Shown here: positions 55,619 to 64,000 of the stretch, piece after piece | Numbering within the stretch: position 1 is the first letter of the stretch | How the letters are laid out: each line of letters opens with the position of its first letter | Source of the DNA: Hahella ganghwensis DSM 17046 | GTDB lineage: Bacteria; Pseudomonadota; Gammaproteobacteria; Pseudomonadales; Oleiphilaceae | Length of the DNA: 64,000 nt | Assembly (NCBI RefSeq): GCF_000376785.1 | Contig: NZ_AQXX01000112.1 | Coordinates: 1 to 64,000, forward strand | Reading direction: 5' to 3' | Position numbers and translations under genes: made by a program | Notes under the pieces: model-generated | Told to the model about the DNA's origin: nothing | Seen by the model: only the letters and a program-made list of their open reading frames with translations | The model's database searches: none

Positions 55619-56887
55619 ATGTCGCATTCTTCTCTGGAAGCTCCGCGTCTATCGCTGGAGTTTATTCGCAAACGCGCCAAACGTCTCCACAAACGATTTT
55701 TGCAGGGAGACGAAGAAACGCGGAACTGGTTTTACCAGAATCATCCTCTAGCTTCGGATCGGCGGCAAAGCGGACAGCCAATAAAACTGGCAGATATCCA
55801 GTGGGCGATATCTCGTGACTATGGTCTGCCGAGCTGGCCTGCGTTGGTAAAGCATGTCAATGACCTGGAGTTTCATCGCAGAGCAATTGCCACAACAGCG
55901 CCACCTCTGGACACGGATTCCACGTTACATCTTCGTTGCGGCAGTGATATTCGCCAGGGACTGAAAATCGCTGGGTTTTGCGGTGAGTTTCTGGAGTTTT
56001 CAGATCCCTTTTGTCAGGGACCGGTGCCGGTTTCAAATCTGCTTGAGGCTCGTGTCCAATTTATTTCTCAGGCTTATAAGTTGCCGAAACAGGAAGTCGA
56101 AGTCCGTCAAAAGGAAGAATACCAGGCATTATCCGAATGCTGGGACCGATATGAAAGGGTTGTGCTCTGGTTTGAGCATGACAGCTATGATCAGCTGATT
56201 CTGGTCTACATACTGGCTCATATGCCTGAGTCTGCGGTGGATAAAACCTCCTTGATCAATATCGACCGTTTCCCCGCGATAAAGCGCTTTCATGGGTTAG
56301 GCAATCTAGACCCGGAAGGGCTGAGGTCGTTATGGAAGCAGCAGATAACGGTAACGTCCGGGATGAAGGGCAAGGCAAAAGGGGTATGGCGGGCGCTGAC
56401 GTGCGAGTCACCGGGGTTGCTAGAAGCGGAAATGAATAGTGATTCCAGCGATCTACCGTTTATGGCTGGAGCTGTTCTGCGACATCTTCAGGAATTGCCG
56501 AGCCTTTTCAATGGGCTGAGTCTGACCCAGCAATTAACATTGGAAGCAATGCGGAACGGTCCTGTCAGTGGAGGTCAGATATTTGGTCATCTGGTCAGGG
56601 AAACTGAGCCCAGAGTTTTTCTAGGGGACCTGATGTTTTTTGCTGAACTCAATAGTATGAGGGCGGCAAGGAGGGTGCCGTTTGATGTTGAATTGAATGA
56701 AGCACCACAACCCTGGCCAAAACGAGTGCTTAAACTCAACGACACGGGTAACAAGCTGTTAACCGGCGAGCTCGACTGGAGCCAGTGTCACCCCCCTGAA
56801 AGATGGGTTGGAGGTGTGCGACTGGCTGCGACTCCCTGGTATCGATGGTATATGGCAGGAGGAAAGTTGGAGCTGACACAGAAATAA
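55619..56887 (+). CDS. DUF1835 domain protein
   Basis: 422 residues. The N-terminal 85 residues contain the helical IKLADIQWAISRDYGLPSWP element often found before other domains. From about 100, STLHLRCGSDIRQGLKIAGF and EFLEFSDPFCQGPVP begin DUF1835, continuing with VLWFEHDSYDQLILVYILAH. The C-terminal 150 residues are likely the associated DUF3658-like part. Function unknown. It is 184 nt after the DUF488-like gene, same strand. Confidence 0.8.
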   Translation: MSHSSLEAPRLSLEFIRKRAKRLHKRFLQGDEETRNWFYQNHPLASDRRQSGQPIKLADIQWAISRDYGLPSWPALVKHVNDLEFHRRAIATTAPPLDTDSTLHLRCGSDIRQGLKIAGFCGEFLEFSDPFCQGPVPVSNLLEARVQFISQAYKLPKQEVEVRQKEEYQALSECWDRYERVVLWFEHDSYDQLILVYILAHMPESAVDKTSLINIDRFPAIKRFHGLGNLDPEGLRSLWKQQITVTSGMKGKAKGVWRALTCESPGLLEAEMNSDSSDLPFMAGAVLRHLQELPSLFNGLSLTQQLTLEAMRNGPVSGGQIFGHLVRETEPRVFLGDLMFFAELNSMRAARRVPFDVELNEAPQPWPKRVLKLNDTGNKLLTGELDWSQCHPPERWVGGVRLAATPWYRWYMAGGKLELTQK

Positions 56888-56913
56888 GGTGTTGTTCCAG
56901 CTCCGATTAAAAG

Positions 56914-59163
56914 CTACCGGCGTTTTCGTTTGGGTTTGCTTCCGTTGCCACTCTGGCGCGGAGGCAGGCCGGTATGCTGGGTCAATATGGTACCTTTACG
57001 AGGCCCTTTCTTGCGTGTGCCGGAAGACGGTAAATTGGGTTTGGCCTTTGCCGCAGGCTTTCCGCCCTGGCTACCTTTGGGGTGTAGTTTAGACCCATAC
57101 TTTTTGGCGCTTGGGTGATTTGCCGGTTGGGTTGGCGGCACCAGGTGTTTTTTTCCATACCCGATCAGGTGAGCTTTACCCATGCGCTCGAGGGCTTCCC
57201 GAAGCATTGGCCAGTTATCCGGATCGTGGTAGCGAAGGAAAGCCTTGTGCAATCGGCGCTGGCGCTCACCTTTTGGGATCACCACTTTGCTTGTCTTATA
57301 GTTAACCCGGTGTAGTGGGTCCCGTTCTGAGTGGTACATGGCCGTTGCACTGGCCATTGGCGATGGGTAGAACGCCTGAACCTGGTCTGCCCGGAAGCCG
57401 TTGGACTTCAGCCATAAGGCAAGATTCATCATGTCTTCATCGGTCGTGCCAGGGTGGGCTGCAATGAAGTAGGGAATCAGGTATTGCTCTTTGCCTGCTT
57501 CACGTGAGAAGCGATCGAACATTTCCTTGAACTTGTCGTAGGTTCCCATGCCAGGTTTCATCATTTTCGACAGGGGGCCGTCTTCGGAATGCTCAGGGGC
57601 AATTTTCAGGTAGCCGCCAACATGGTGGGTGACCAATTCCTTGACGTATTCCGGATCTTCCACGGCCAGATCATATCTCAGGCCTGAGGCGATCATGATG
57701 CGTTTGACACCTGGTAACGATCTTGCCCGGCGATATAATTGGGTTGTCGCACTGTGGTCTGTTTTCAGGTTTTTGCAGATAGTCGGGTAAACGCAAGACA
57801 GGCGACGACAATGGGCATGAATCACTTCGCTCTTGCAGTTCAGGTGATACATGTTGGCCGTAGGGCCTCCCAGATCGGAGATCGTGCCGGTGAACCCTGG
57901 CGTCATGTCCCGGATCTTTTCAATTTCGCGGATGACGGAATCTTCCGAACGACTCTGAATCCAACGCCCTTCATGCTCTGTAATGGAGCAGAAGGAGCAG
58001 CCGCCAAAACAGCCCCGCATGATGTTCACCGAGAATTTAATCATGTCGTAGGCCGGAATCCGGGCACTACCATAGGCTGGATGTGGAATCCGTTGGAAGG
58101 GGAGGTCGAATACCTCATCCATTTCCTCTGTCGTCAAGGGAATGGCGGGAGGACTTACCCATAGGTATCGTTCCCCATGCTTTTGCACCAGTGTCCTGGC
58201 ATTGGCCGGGTTGGTTTCCAGGTGAAGTACGCGGGAGGTATGAGCATAGAGAACCGGGTCATTGCGTACTTTTTCATAGGAAGGTAGCAGGATGAACTCC
58301 TGCTTGCTGCCGGGAGAAGGCAAAATGTGAAGGACCTGTTCTTCCACTTCGTCGTTGGCGGCCTGGGATTTGGTGGAGCAGGAAGAGCCGTCACTGTTTT
58401 CCTCATCTGCATAATGATAAGGATTGGGAATTGGATCAACGCGGCCAGGCTTGTCTACGCGAGTAGAGTCTTTTGCATTCCAGTCACCGGGAAGCTCAGA
58501 AATGATGGCCGCGGTACCCCGGATATCCAGCATGTCCTTCATGGCTTCGCCACGGGATGCCCGGTGTGCTATTTCGGCAATCGCTCTTTCTGCATTGCCG
58601 TATACCAGCAGGTCGGCTTTAGAATCAAAAAGCACTGAGCGCCTGACTTTGTCGGACCAGTAATCATAATGGGCGATACGCCTTAAGCTGGCTTCGATGC
58701 CCCCGATTAACACAGGTACATCGCTAAAGGCTTCTTTGCAGCGCTGGGTATAGACCAGTACGGCCCGATCCGGTCGCTTACCCCCTTCATTGTTGGGGGT
58801 GTAGGCATCATCATGGCGTAATTTTCGGTCGGCCGTGTAACGGTTGATCATGGAGTCCATATTGCCGGCAGACACCGCATAGAAAAGGTTGGGTTTGCCC
58901 AGGCGCATGAAGTCCTCTTTTGAGGACCAATCCGGCTGTGCAATAATCCCTACCCGGAACCCCTGCTTTTCCCAGGAACGCCCGATAACGGCCATACCGA
59001 AGCTCGGGTGGTCAACGTAGGCGTCACCACTAATGATGATAATGTCACAGCTGTCCCAGCCAAGCTGGTCCATTTCCTCCCGGGACATGGGCAGAAACTC
59101 AGCTGTGCCGAAGCACTCCGCCCAGTATTGTGGATGGGAAAATAGCCTTTGCGCTGTGTGCAT
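56914..59163 (-). CDS. YgiQ-family radical SAM protein
   Basis: 749 residues. The N-terminal region ([20 protein letters not shown]) is the YgiQ-specific part. The radical SAM cluster motif CFGGCSFC lies at about residues 388-395, and [13 protein letters not shown] follows. The C-terminus is Lys/Arg- and Pro-rich. A radical SAM enzyme with unknown substrate. The basic tail suggests nucleic acid binding; that is inferred. Confidence 0.92.
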   Translation of the reverse strand: MHTAQRLFSHPQYWAECFGTAEFLPMSREEMDQLGWDSCDIIIISGDAYVDHPSFGMAVIGRSWEKQGFRVGIIAQPDWSSKEDFMRLGKPNLFYAVSAGNMDSMINRYTADRKLRHDDAYTPNNEGGKRPDRAVLVYTQRCKEAFSDVPVLIGGIEASLRRIAHYDYWSDKVRRSVLFDSKADLLVYGNAERAIAEIAHRASRGEAMKDMLDIRGTAAIISELPGDWNAKDSTRVDKPGRVDPIPNPYHYADEENSDGSSCSTKSQAANDEVEEQVLHILPSPGSKQEFILLPSYEKVRNDPVLYAHTSRVLHLETNPANARTLVQKHGERYLWVSPPAIPLTTEEMDEVFDLPFQRIPHPAYGSARIPAYDMIKFSVNIMRGCFGGCSFCSITEHEGRWIQSRSEDSVIREIEKIRDMTPGFTGTISDLGGPTANMYHLNCKSEVIHAHCRRLSCVYPTICKNLKTDHSATTQLYRRARSLPGVKRIMIASGLRYDLAVEDPEYVKELVTHHVGGYLKIAPEHSEDGPLSKMMKPGMGTYDKFKEMFDRFSREAGKEQYLIPYFIAAHPGTTDEDMMNLALWLKSNGFRADQVQAFYPSPMASATAMYHSERDPLHRVNYKTSKVVIPKGERQRRLHKAFLRYHDPDNWPMLREALERMGKAHLIGYGKKHLVPPTQPANHPSAKKYGSKLHPKGSQGGKPAAKAKPNLPSSGTRKKGPRKGTILTQHTGLPPRQSGNGSKPKRKRR

Positions 59164-59418
59164 AATGATGAAACCGGGTTGATCAAAAAATGGCCGAGTA
59201 TTTTACTCGATTATTAGATAGGGTGCGAGGTATCTCACATAATTTAACGTGGTTAGGGGGATTATCGACAATTTTCGATACAGCAGGTTATCTCGTCACA
59301 GATGTATCAGTGTAATGTAAACTTGCCCCTGTCAGATGTGTTATTAGAGAGGAAAGGTGGCTCGATTTGTCGTTCAAGCCTCTTTCGTTCTTCCGACAGC
59401 CCGTGAGCAGGATCAATC

Positions 59419-59946
59419 ATGTACTATCGCTTTATTTCCAACCCCCAGCACCCGGTCCAAACGGTCACAGAAATTGAAAAAGGCTTCTCTCCCTGGGATA
59501 TTCTCACGGGTAGGGAAATTGCTCCACCTGAGAAAAAGCCTGAGTATCAATTGGATGCAATAGATATTCCTTTGAGTAATGGCTATGGCCATTTTCCTCT
59601 TATGTATGAGAATTATGGTCTTATTCGGCAAGATCTTTTTGATTTAATTGACGGACTTGGGGCTAAAAACCTCCAGATATTTGATGCCAATATCAATGGT
59701 TTGAACGGTAGGGAAGATTTTCCCTGTTTTGTTAGCTTCAATATCGTGGGTGTGATTGATTTTGAACTGCTCAGAACACTCTCCGGCTCTTATTCTGAAA
59801 AAATCGTCATTGAGCCTAATGATTCCAATATGATCTTGCTCGATGGAGATGACGGGGCCGGGAATTTCCTGTTTCATGAAGTTCTGAAGTTGCAGATCGA
59901 GGCAATTTTTCCCGATCAAGTCAGTTTTAAAAAAATAGGTTTATAA
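59419..59946 (+). CDS. Imm11-like / DUF1629-type protein
   Basis: 175 residues. YYRFISNPQHPVQTVTEIEK, then SPWDILTGREIAPPEKKPEY and a C-terminal HEVLKLQIEAIFPDQVSFKKI are consistent with the Imm11/DUF1629 group of immunity proteins (W..G..i near the N-terminus, single alpha/beta domain). The similarity is by pattern, not proven. It is AT-rich and starts the same-strand array. The 59164-59418 gap holds no gene. Confidence 0.5.
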   Translation: MYYRFISNPQHPVQTVTEIEKGFSPWDILTGREIAPPEKKPEYQLDAIDIPLSNGYGHFPLMYENYGLIRQDLFDLIDGLGAKNLQIFDANINGLNGREDFPCFVSFNIVGVIDFELLRTLSGSYSEKIVIEPNDSNMILLDGDDGAGNFLFHEVLKLQIEAIFPDQVSFKKIGL

Positions 59947-60159
59947 ATATGAAGAGCAAGTTGATACCTGAGACCGATTATGTTTCGGATAAGGGGCGGA
60001 CAACTTCAATAATTGTCAGGCAACACCCATTGGGTTGCTTGCCGTAAGTTTCATGGTAAGTCTGTTGATTGGAGTTGATCCGATACATTTACTTTCCGGG
60101 CGAGTTCAGGTTTCAGGTCAGTGTTGTTCAAAGAAGACCAAGTTTGATGGAGAAATAAT

Positions 60160-60720
60160 ATGCTGAGGGTAAATGCAATGATTGCATTGCTAATGTTCAC
60201 TTGCTTGGTTTTCGGTGAGCCCCGAGTTCGGCCAAGTGAATGGGCTGACCCCATCATCGGCGCCCAACTTCATAACATATACAAAGTGAGCGACAAGCTA
60301 TACAGGTCTGAACAACCGGATGAAGAAGAATTTAAGGAGTTGTCGGAACTGGGTATTGGCGAGGTTTTGAACTTGAGGCAGTATCATTCCGATAACGAGG
60401 AGGCGGAAGGCGTAAATCTTAGACTCCACCAGATTAAGATCAGTGCCGGAGATATATCGGAGGAGCAGGTGATTGCGGCGCTCCGGATTATTCAGAACAG
60501 TGAATCTCTTATCCTTGTTCATTGTTGGCATGGCTCAGACAGAACCGGTGCAATTGTCGCCTCATATCGAGTCGTGGTTGAAGGATGGTCCAAAGAACAG
60601 GCCATTGATGAGCTGATCAACGGTGGTTATGGCTATCACGAGAGTATCTACCCGAATGTTGTCGATCTCATTCAGAGTCTGAATGTTGAGCAAATTCGTC
60701 GAGAGATTGGTCTTCTATAA
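60160..60720 (+). CDS. Exported dual-specificity/tyrosine phosphatase
   Basis: 186 residues. A signal peptide of about 19 residues ends VFG. The middle has NIYKVSDKLYRSEQPDEEE, then LVHCWHGSDRTGAIVASYR, the CX5R phosphatase loop with catalytic Cys and Arg complete. It is a single-domain protein phosphatase of the DSP/PTP type, probably periplasmic. It sits inside the array of small genes. GGAG lies upstream of the ATG. Confidence 0.85.
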   Translation: MLRVNAMIALLMFTCLVFGEPRVRPSEWADPIIGAQLHNIYKVSDKLYRSEQPDEEEFKELSELGIGEVLNLRQYHSDNEEAEGVNLRLHQIKISAGDISEEQVIAALRIIQNSESLILVHCWHGSDRTGAIVASYRVVVEGWSKEQAIDELINGGYGYHESIYPNVVDLIQSLNVEQIRREIGLL

Positions 60721-60768
60721 GATCGGAAGAGGGTTGTTTTCAATTGAGCGGGATATTAAGGGCATACG

Positions 60769-61170
60769 ATGAGTTTTGATCTGGGAGTATTTTACACGGA
60801 GAGCCCTCATACGGACGAAGAAGCTATCGAACGATATATAGCTTATTGCGAGATGGATGATTTGACTCCCTATATTGAACCAAGTGAAAAAGTTGGTGCG
60901 TTCTTAAAAGAATTAACCGATCAATATCCGCAAATTGATGATTGGCCGGAGGCCGATATTGATGAGTGTCCCTGGAGTATCGCTTTTGATGTATCTGAGG
61001 GGCATATACTGATGCCAATGGTATTTTCAAGAGCCGATGAAATGTATCAAGTGATTGTCAGCCTTGCTGAAAAACATGGATTAATATGTGTGGATCCCCA
61101 ATCAAGCCGAATCGCTTATGCACCATCTGGCATGCGCAAACAGGAAAAGCCATGGTGGCAGTTTTGGTGA
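60769..61170 (+). CDS. Small hypothetical protein, immunity-like
   Basis: 133 residues, acidic, soluble. It begins MSFDLGVFYTESPHTDEEAI and ends KQEKPWWQFW; the middle has WSIAFDVSEGHILMPMVFS. Similar short proteins beginning MSFDLxVW/F are common next to polymorphic toxins, but no family name is certain. It lies 48 nt after the phosphatase gene. Confidence 0.6.
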   Translation: MSFDLGVFYTESPHTDEEAIERYIAYCEMDDLTPYIEPSEKVGAFLKELTDQYPQIDDWPEADIDECPWSIAFDVSEGHILMPMVFSRADEMYQVIVSLAEKHGLICVDPQSSRIAYAPSGMRKQEKPWWQFW

Positions 61171-61259
61171 ACAACAAATAGAGCTGAGACATTGTTCTCC
61201 TCATTGGTAACTAAGTTGATGCAGCCGGATCGGTCAGAGTTAAGAGCTGTCTACAAACT

Positions 61260-61270
61260 CCCCCCCCCCC
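61260..61270. repeat. Run of eleven C (possible slippage tract)
   Basis: C11 at 61260-61270, followed by GTTTTTAGGT. It lies 18 nt before the GTG start of the next gene. Runs this long are prone to slipped-strand change in replication. It is in the leader, not in the coding frame, so any effect would be on promoter spacing or translation. Confidence 0.7.
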
Positions 61271-61288
61271 GTTTTTAGGTAATTGATC

Positions 61289-61552
61289 GTGTATGTCGAA
61301 ATGCTGGATGAATTGATATCCCTGTTGGAAAAAGCTGAAGTCAGGCATTGGGCAAACTGGTTCAGGAATGCGAAAGAACTATTTGTTCAGGGGAATGCCG
61401 AGAAGTCCTATAAGAAAGTCCTGGGAGCATATGGAGGAATGGGTAGCTTTAATGATGTTTATTGGAGATTGCCTGAAGAAGATGAGAGAAGGCATGATTT
61501 TCTGAAGGATGAAATAAGAATGTATGCGGAATCCAAACTTCACTCTCGATAA
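61289..61552 (+). CDS. Small hypothetical protein with GAYGGMGSFND motif (DUF6966-like)
   Basis: 87 residues from GTG at 61289, chosen because AGGT lies 8 nt upstream; TTG at 61283 and ATG at 61301 are alternatives. WANWFRNAKELF, then KVLGAYGGMGSFNDVYWRL resembles the DUF6966 pattern (helix, then GAYGGMGSFND). Function unknown; such proteins often sit in toxin-immunity arrays. Confidence 0.55.
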   Translation: MYVEMLDELISLLEKAEVRHWANWFRNAKELFVQGNAEKSYKKVLGAYGGMGSFNDVYWRLPEEDERRHDFLKDEIRMYAESKLHSR

Positions 61553-61727
61553 AGATATCGATAGACCACAAATATTGGTAAAGATATTCCTATAGGAATG
61601 CCGCTCATTTTCATCTTCGGATATATCAATACGACTGATCGGCGTTCGCGTCGGGAGTTTAATTAAAATATATGTGGATCTTCATAAACCAAGTCGTGCT
61701 GTCATAACCACGTGTTAAGGAGAACCT

Positions 61728-62305
61728 GTGTCATTCGATTACGAAAGAGTGTTTGATTTTGTTGAAGAAAATAGAGATAAGCTGAGCTTGTCTGAGTTTA
61801 TGGTATCTGTGATTGACGCTTGCGAATTGTCTGAATCAAGTTCTGAGTGGGAGTTGTTTCGTAGCCTGGACTACCAAACAGAAATATCAAACCTTAATCA
61901 CCACTTAAATTCAGTGTTAACAAAAGAGTCCGCTAACTACTCCGAGCTGGGTATATGGTTTGGAATCTACAATCCAGTTTTAGATAGCGGTGAAGTCTCT
62001 GCAGGTATCTCCTTTAGTATCTCCTCTCATTATGATCCCAATGATGAGGACTTATCCTGGGCGAGTAATTCCGAGAATGTCCTGGGTATTGAAGACCTTA
62101 ATCAATTATCATGGAAGACATCTATAGGATTGCATATCATGATTCCAAATTGGGTAATAAGGCAGAATATGCTCTTTGCCTGGCCTATGGGGTAATGCTT
62201 GCGCAAGTATCAATGGAAGAGCTTAAAGCGACATTTCCTGAGCTGAGGCTTGGGTATGCGGTTGGCTTTGATTCTGGAGACCTGCTTAATGCTGGCTGGG
62301 TTTAG
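61728..62305 (+). pseudogene. Hypothetical protein split by a frameshift
   Basis: The 5' frame starts at GTG 61728 (AAGGAG 6 nt upstream) and runs to about EDLNQLS near 62110. A second frame (offset by -1) then continues from MEDIYRIAYHDSKLGNKAE to ...YAVGFDSGDLLNAGWV at 62305. The 5' frame stays open to 62195, but its last 28 residues look unnatural. The joined product is about 190 residues, soluble, family unknown. It is a frameshift or a sequencing error; two overlapping genes is less likely because the second has no ribosome-binding site. Confidence 0.6.
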
Positions 62306-62331
62306 AGTATGAATAACTTGGTGGTGTAGTT

Positions 62332-62859
62332 ATGAACGATAATCCTTATAGAACTCCTGATGCCGTGCAGGAGAATACGAAAGAAAATAGCTCCAGCGGT
62401 TTCATGAAATTCATAAAGGTATTTTTTATTGTTATTGGCGTGATCGTAACGCTTTTAATTGGGCTCATTTCTCTATTGTTTATTACGTCACCTTCTTATG
62501 AGGATGTAGATGAAGAGACCAAAGTGGTTGTCGAGACCGTTATTCCTCATCTGACAACCTGGGATTATGAAGAGTTTGTTCCTTACCTACACCAGTCCTT
62601 TATTGATAGTTCGCCAGTTGAGCAACAGGTCAATGTGATGAATTCCTTCAGAAAGTTGGGGGAATACCAATCGCATTCCGAGCCTCAGAGACAAAATTGC
62701 ATGTCTGGTACCACTGGTGAGACATACTCCAGGTGCAACTACACCATCAATGCTGATTTTGCTAATGGGAATGCTGATATTTTTCTGGGTATGGTCAAGC
62801 AAGGGGAGCGGACCTTAATTATCCAGTTACAGGTAAACTCGGATGCGTTTATGGAATGA
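62332..62859 (+). CDS. Small membrane-anchored hypothetical protein
   Basis: 175 residues. It begins NDNPYRTPDA, then a membrane helix (about residues 27-51), then an exported domain with two Cys (QNCMSGTTGETYSRC). NPYxTP starts are common in short membrane proteins of unknown role. Its stop overlaps the next ATG (ATGA), so the two are coupled. Confidence 0.7.
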   Translation: MNDNPYRTPDAVQENTKENSSSGFMKFIKVFFIVIGVIVTLLIGLISLLFITSPSYEDVDEETKVVVETVIPHLTTWDYEEFVPYLHQSFIDSSPVEQQVNVMNSFRKLGEYQSHSEPQRQNCMSGTTGETYSRCNYTINADFANGNADIFLGMVKQGERTLIIQLQVNSDAFME

Positions 62860-63395
62860 ATATACGCATCATACTTTATCTGTTTTTTCTCTTCTTCATG
62901 GGCTGCTATAGCGAGTTTTCAATTGAGGACTATGAAGTCGGGGCTAATGGAGAGCCGCCAAAGATCATGGAACCTGTACACCGGATTGAAATGGTTGCTG
63001 ACGAAAGAAACTTTGTTCTGGCAATGGGGCTGATTCATGCTTTTTTGGTTGAGAACCGGTTTGAGCCATATTACTCAGATTGTTTTGATGATGTGCTTGA
63101 TATTAGAAAGCATAGAGATGGATTTCCGTGTATTGGCCTGATGGCGGAGCGTGGAGTGCCGGCAAAAATGTATCTGAGGGTTCGGTTTGACGAAGTTCTT
63201 TTTCATCAGCTCGATGGAAAAAATCGATTGAAATATACCGTTGAAATCTATTCAATTAGCAACTCTTCGGTAAAGTCTGCCGTCAATCGTATAGTCGACG
63301 TTCTCCGTTCAGATGTTTACCCCAAATTGAATCAACTTACTACTTCGACAGAAGCGCTTGGTAATGCAACGCTATCTGATGGAAGTTCAGAGTAG
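62856..63395 (+). CDS. Probable lipoprotein, unknown
   Basis: 179 residues. The signal ends FFLFFMGC (lipobox, Cys about residue 17). A soluble domain follows with paired Cys (SDCFDDVLDIRKHRDGFPC) and an alternating strand/helix pattern. No family is recognised. It is translationally coupled to the preceding membrane protein; both are likely envelope proteins. Confidence 0.65.
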   Translation: MNIRIILYLFFLFFMGCYSEFSIEDYEVGANGEPPKIMEPVHRIEMVADERNFVLAMGLIHAFLVENRFEPYYSDCFDDVLDIRKHRDGFPCIGLMAERGVPAKMYLRVRFDEVLFHQLDGKNRLKYTVEIYSISNSSVKSAVNRIVDVLRSDVYPKLNQLTTSTEALGNATLSDGSSE

Positions 63396-63513
63396 TTAAA
63401 GATGCTGTAGGGCTGTCTTTATATTCCTCTATTGGATTGTACTGTCATGTCCTCGCGGTAAGCCTTCTACCGGATATGAAGGCACAGAAGTAATGATAGA
63501 AAGGAGAAATGTT

Positions 63514-63722
63514 ATGAAAACTCAATACGAATATCAGGAATGCTTTCGAGGTCACAAGTAAGCGTCGAAAAGGATATCCATCCGAAACGCAGGTGAAGAA
63601 GGGTGACAGAGTTGTCCATGGAGACAAGGAGTTGTTAGAAAAACTGGGGAGAAATGATCCCTGTCCCTGTGGCTCCAGGAGGTTATTTCAAAAACTGTTG
63701 CCTGAAATCGGGTTGCTTTTGA
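63514..63722 (+). pseudogene. SEC-C motif protein with two frameshifts
   Basis: From ATG 63514 (AAGGAG 7 nt upstream): MKTQYEYQ, then an extra base near 63537, then [19 protein letters not shown] and [16 protein letters not shown] second extra base near 63675, then [14 protein letters not shown] and TGA at 63720-63722. Removing one G and one C restores the SEC-C consensus [19 protein letters not shown] binds zinc. Either a young pseudogene or base-call errors. Confidence 0.75.
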
Positions 63723-63782
63723 CGGTGCTAACCGCCACTACTATCGCCGTTAGATTCGGTTAGATGGGTCAGCAAATAATAT

Positions 63783-63810
63783 CCAGCATGAGGCGCTGTT
63801 CTCATGCTGG
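63783..63810. terminator. Perfect 10-bp hairpin between convergent genes
   Basis: CCAGCATGAG / CTCATGCTGG with an 8-nt loop lie between the SEC-C remnant and the leftward partial gene. The T run is short. Confidence 0.65.
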
Positions 63811-63826
63811 TTTGTGGATACGCCGA

Positions 63827-64000
63827 TTACTTAACGGGAATAAGCTGTAGGTACCGTTGAAAGTATATGGATTGATGGTATACCGAATCAGATAGATATT
63901 GAACTTCGCCCAGCCCAAGTTTCTTCATGTCCTCTATTGTGAAGCCCCATCCGCGCTTGCCGCTGGCTTCGAAGGCTGAGAGGTGTTCTGGAAGCAAGCC
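63827..64000 (-). CDS. C-terminal 57 residues of an unknown protein (runs off the right edge)
   Basis: The frame is open from the window edge to TAA at 63827-63829. It includes SAFEASGKRGWGFTIEDM, then KKLGLGEVQYLSD and SIYFQRYLQLIPVK. No family is recognised from this part. It faces the plus-strand array and is separated from it by the hairpin at 63783-63810. Confidence 0.6.
   Translation of the reverse strand, partial: GLLPEHLSAFEASGKRGWGFTIEDMKKLGLGEVQYLSDSVYHQSIYFQRYLQLIPVK

Noticed and set aside
59949-60047. 32-codon frame after the Imm11-like gene
   Set aside because: It has no good ribosome-binding site and no recognisable sequence; it could be a remnant but cannot be supported.
1-64000. 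tRNA, rRNA, CRISPR arrays and prophage modules
   Set aside because: Nothing resembling these was seen while reading both strands; a covariance-model scan would be needed to exclude small RNAs.

Overview
The window reads as chromosome from a marine-type gammaproteobacterium. The order pst transporter, phoU ... phoB/phoR, ubiA, ubiC, rubredoxin, rubredoxin reductase recalls the Pseudomonas/Marinobacter/Hahella branch. An NhaD sodium antiporter and a PEP-CTERM exported protein fit a marine or floc-forming lifestyle. The genus cannot be fixed from the sequence alone. No rRNA, tRNA or CRISPR array was seen.

Layout. 1-208: 5' end of an IS4-family transposase running off the left edge. 478-8201: an AsmA-like membrane protein, then a Pho-box-preceded pstC-pstA-pstB-phoU operon with no pstS. 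8276-9058: a PepA-type PEP-CTERM protein behind a sigma-54-like promoter. 9390-15979: a DUF2059 protein, a DUF6471 protein, and a yjfIJKLMC-like operon (DUF2170, PspA, DUF2491, DUF350, DUF1190, ATP-grasp) carrying an extra K+ channel. 16267-24402: nhaD, alpha/beta hydrolase, hinT, UbiF-like hydroxylase, YbaK-type deacylase, OmpA-like porin, mscS and a methyltransferase.

24403-27008 is an AT-rich accessory island with a YafN/YafO-like toxin-antitoxin locus that has an extra small middle gene; its toxin carries an in-frame UGA. 27078-43549: SulP transporter with tandem Usp, VanZ-like, DUF2971-like, cysZ, a receiver protein, phoR/phoB (own Pho box), ubiA, ubiC, a KefB-type antiporter, hpt, rubredoxin and its reductase, an OmpA-like lipoprotein and a CWC protein. 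43759-59163: tesB, an MBL hydrolase, a 7TMR-DISM/GGDEF/EAL sensor broken by an in-frame stop, flavodoxin, an EVE protein, a diguanylate cyclase, about 1.5 kb of non-coding DNA with serial hairpins, a PiT phosphate transporter, DHH/DUF488/DUF1835 proteins and a YgiQ radical SAM protein.

59419-63722 holds small, AT-rich, same-strand genes that look like orphan immunity-type or small exported proteins. Several are frameshifted and one sits behind an 11-C tract. A partial minus-strand gene of unknown function closes the window.

Themes. Phosphate: pst/phoU, phoBR and PiT are all present, and two Pho boxes link the first two. Ubiquinone: ubiA, ubiC and a UbiF-like hydroxylase. Envelope and ion homeostasis: PspA operon with K+ channel, MscS, NhaD, KefB and two OmpA-domain proteins. 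Gene decay is concentrated in the accessory parts: one toxin stop, one sensor stop and three apparent frameshifts. These are either real pseudogenes or sequencing errors.
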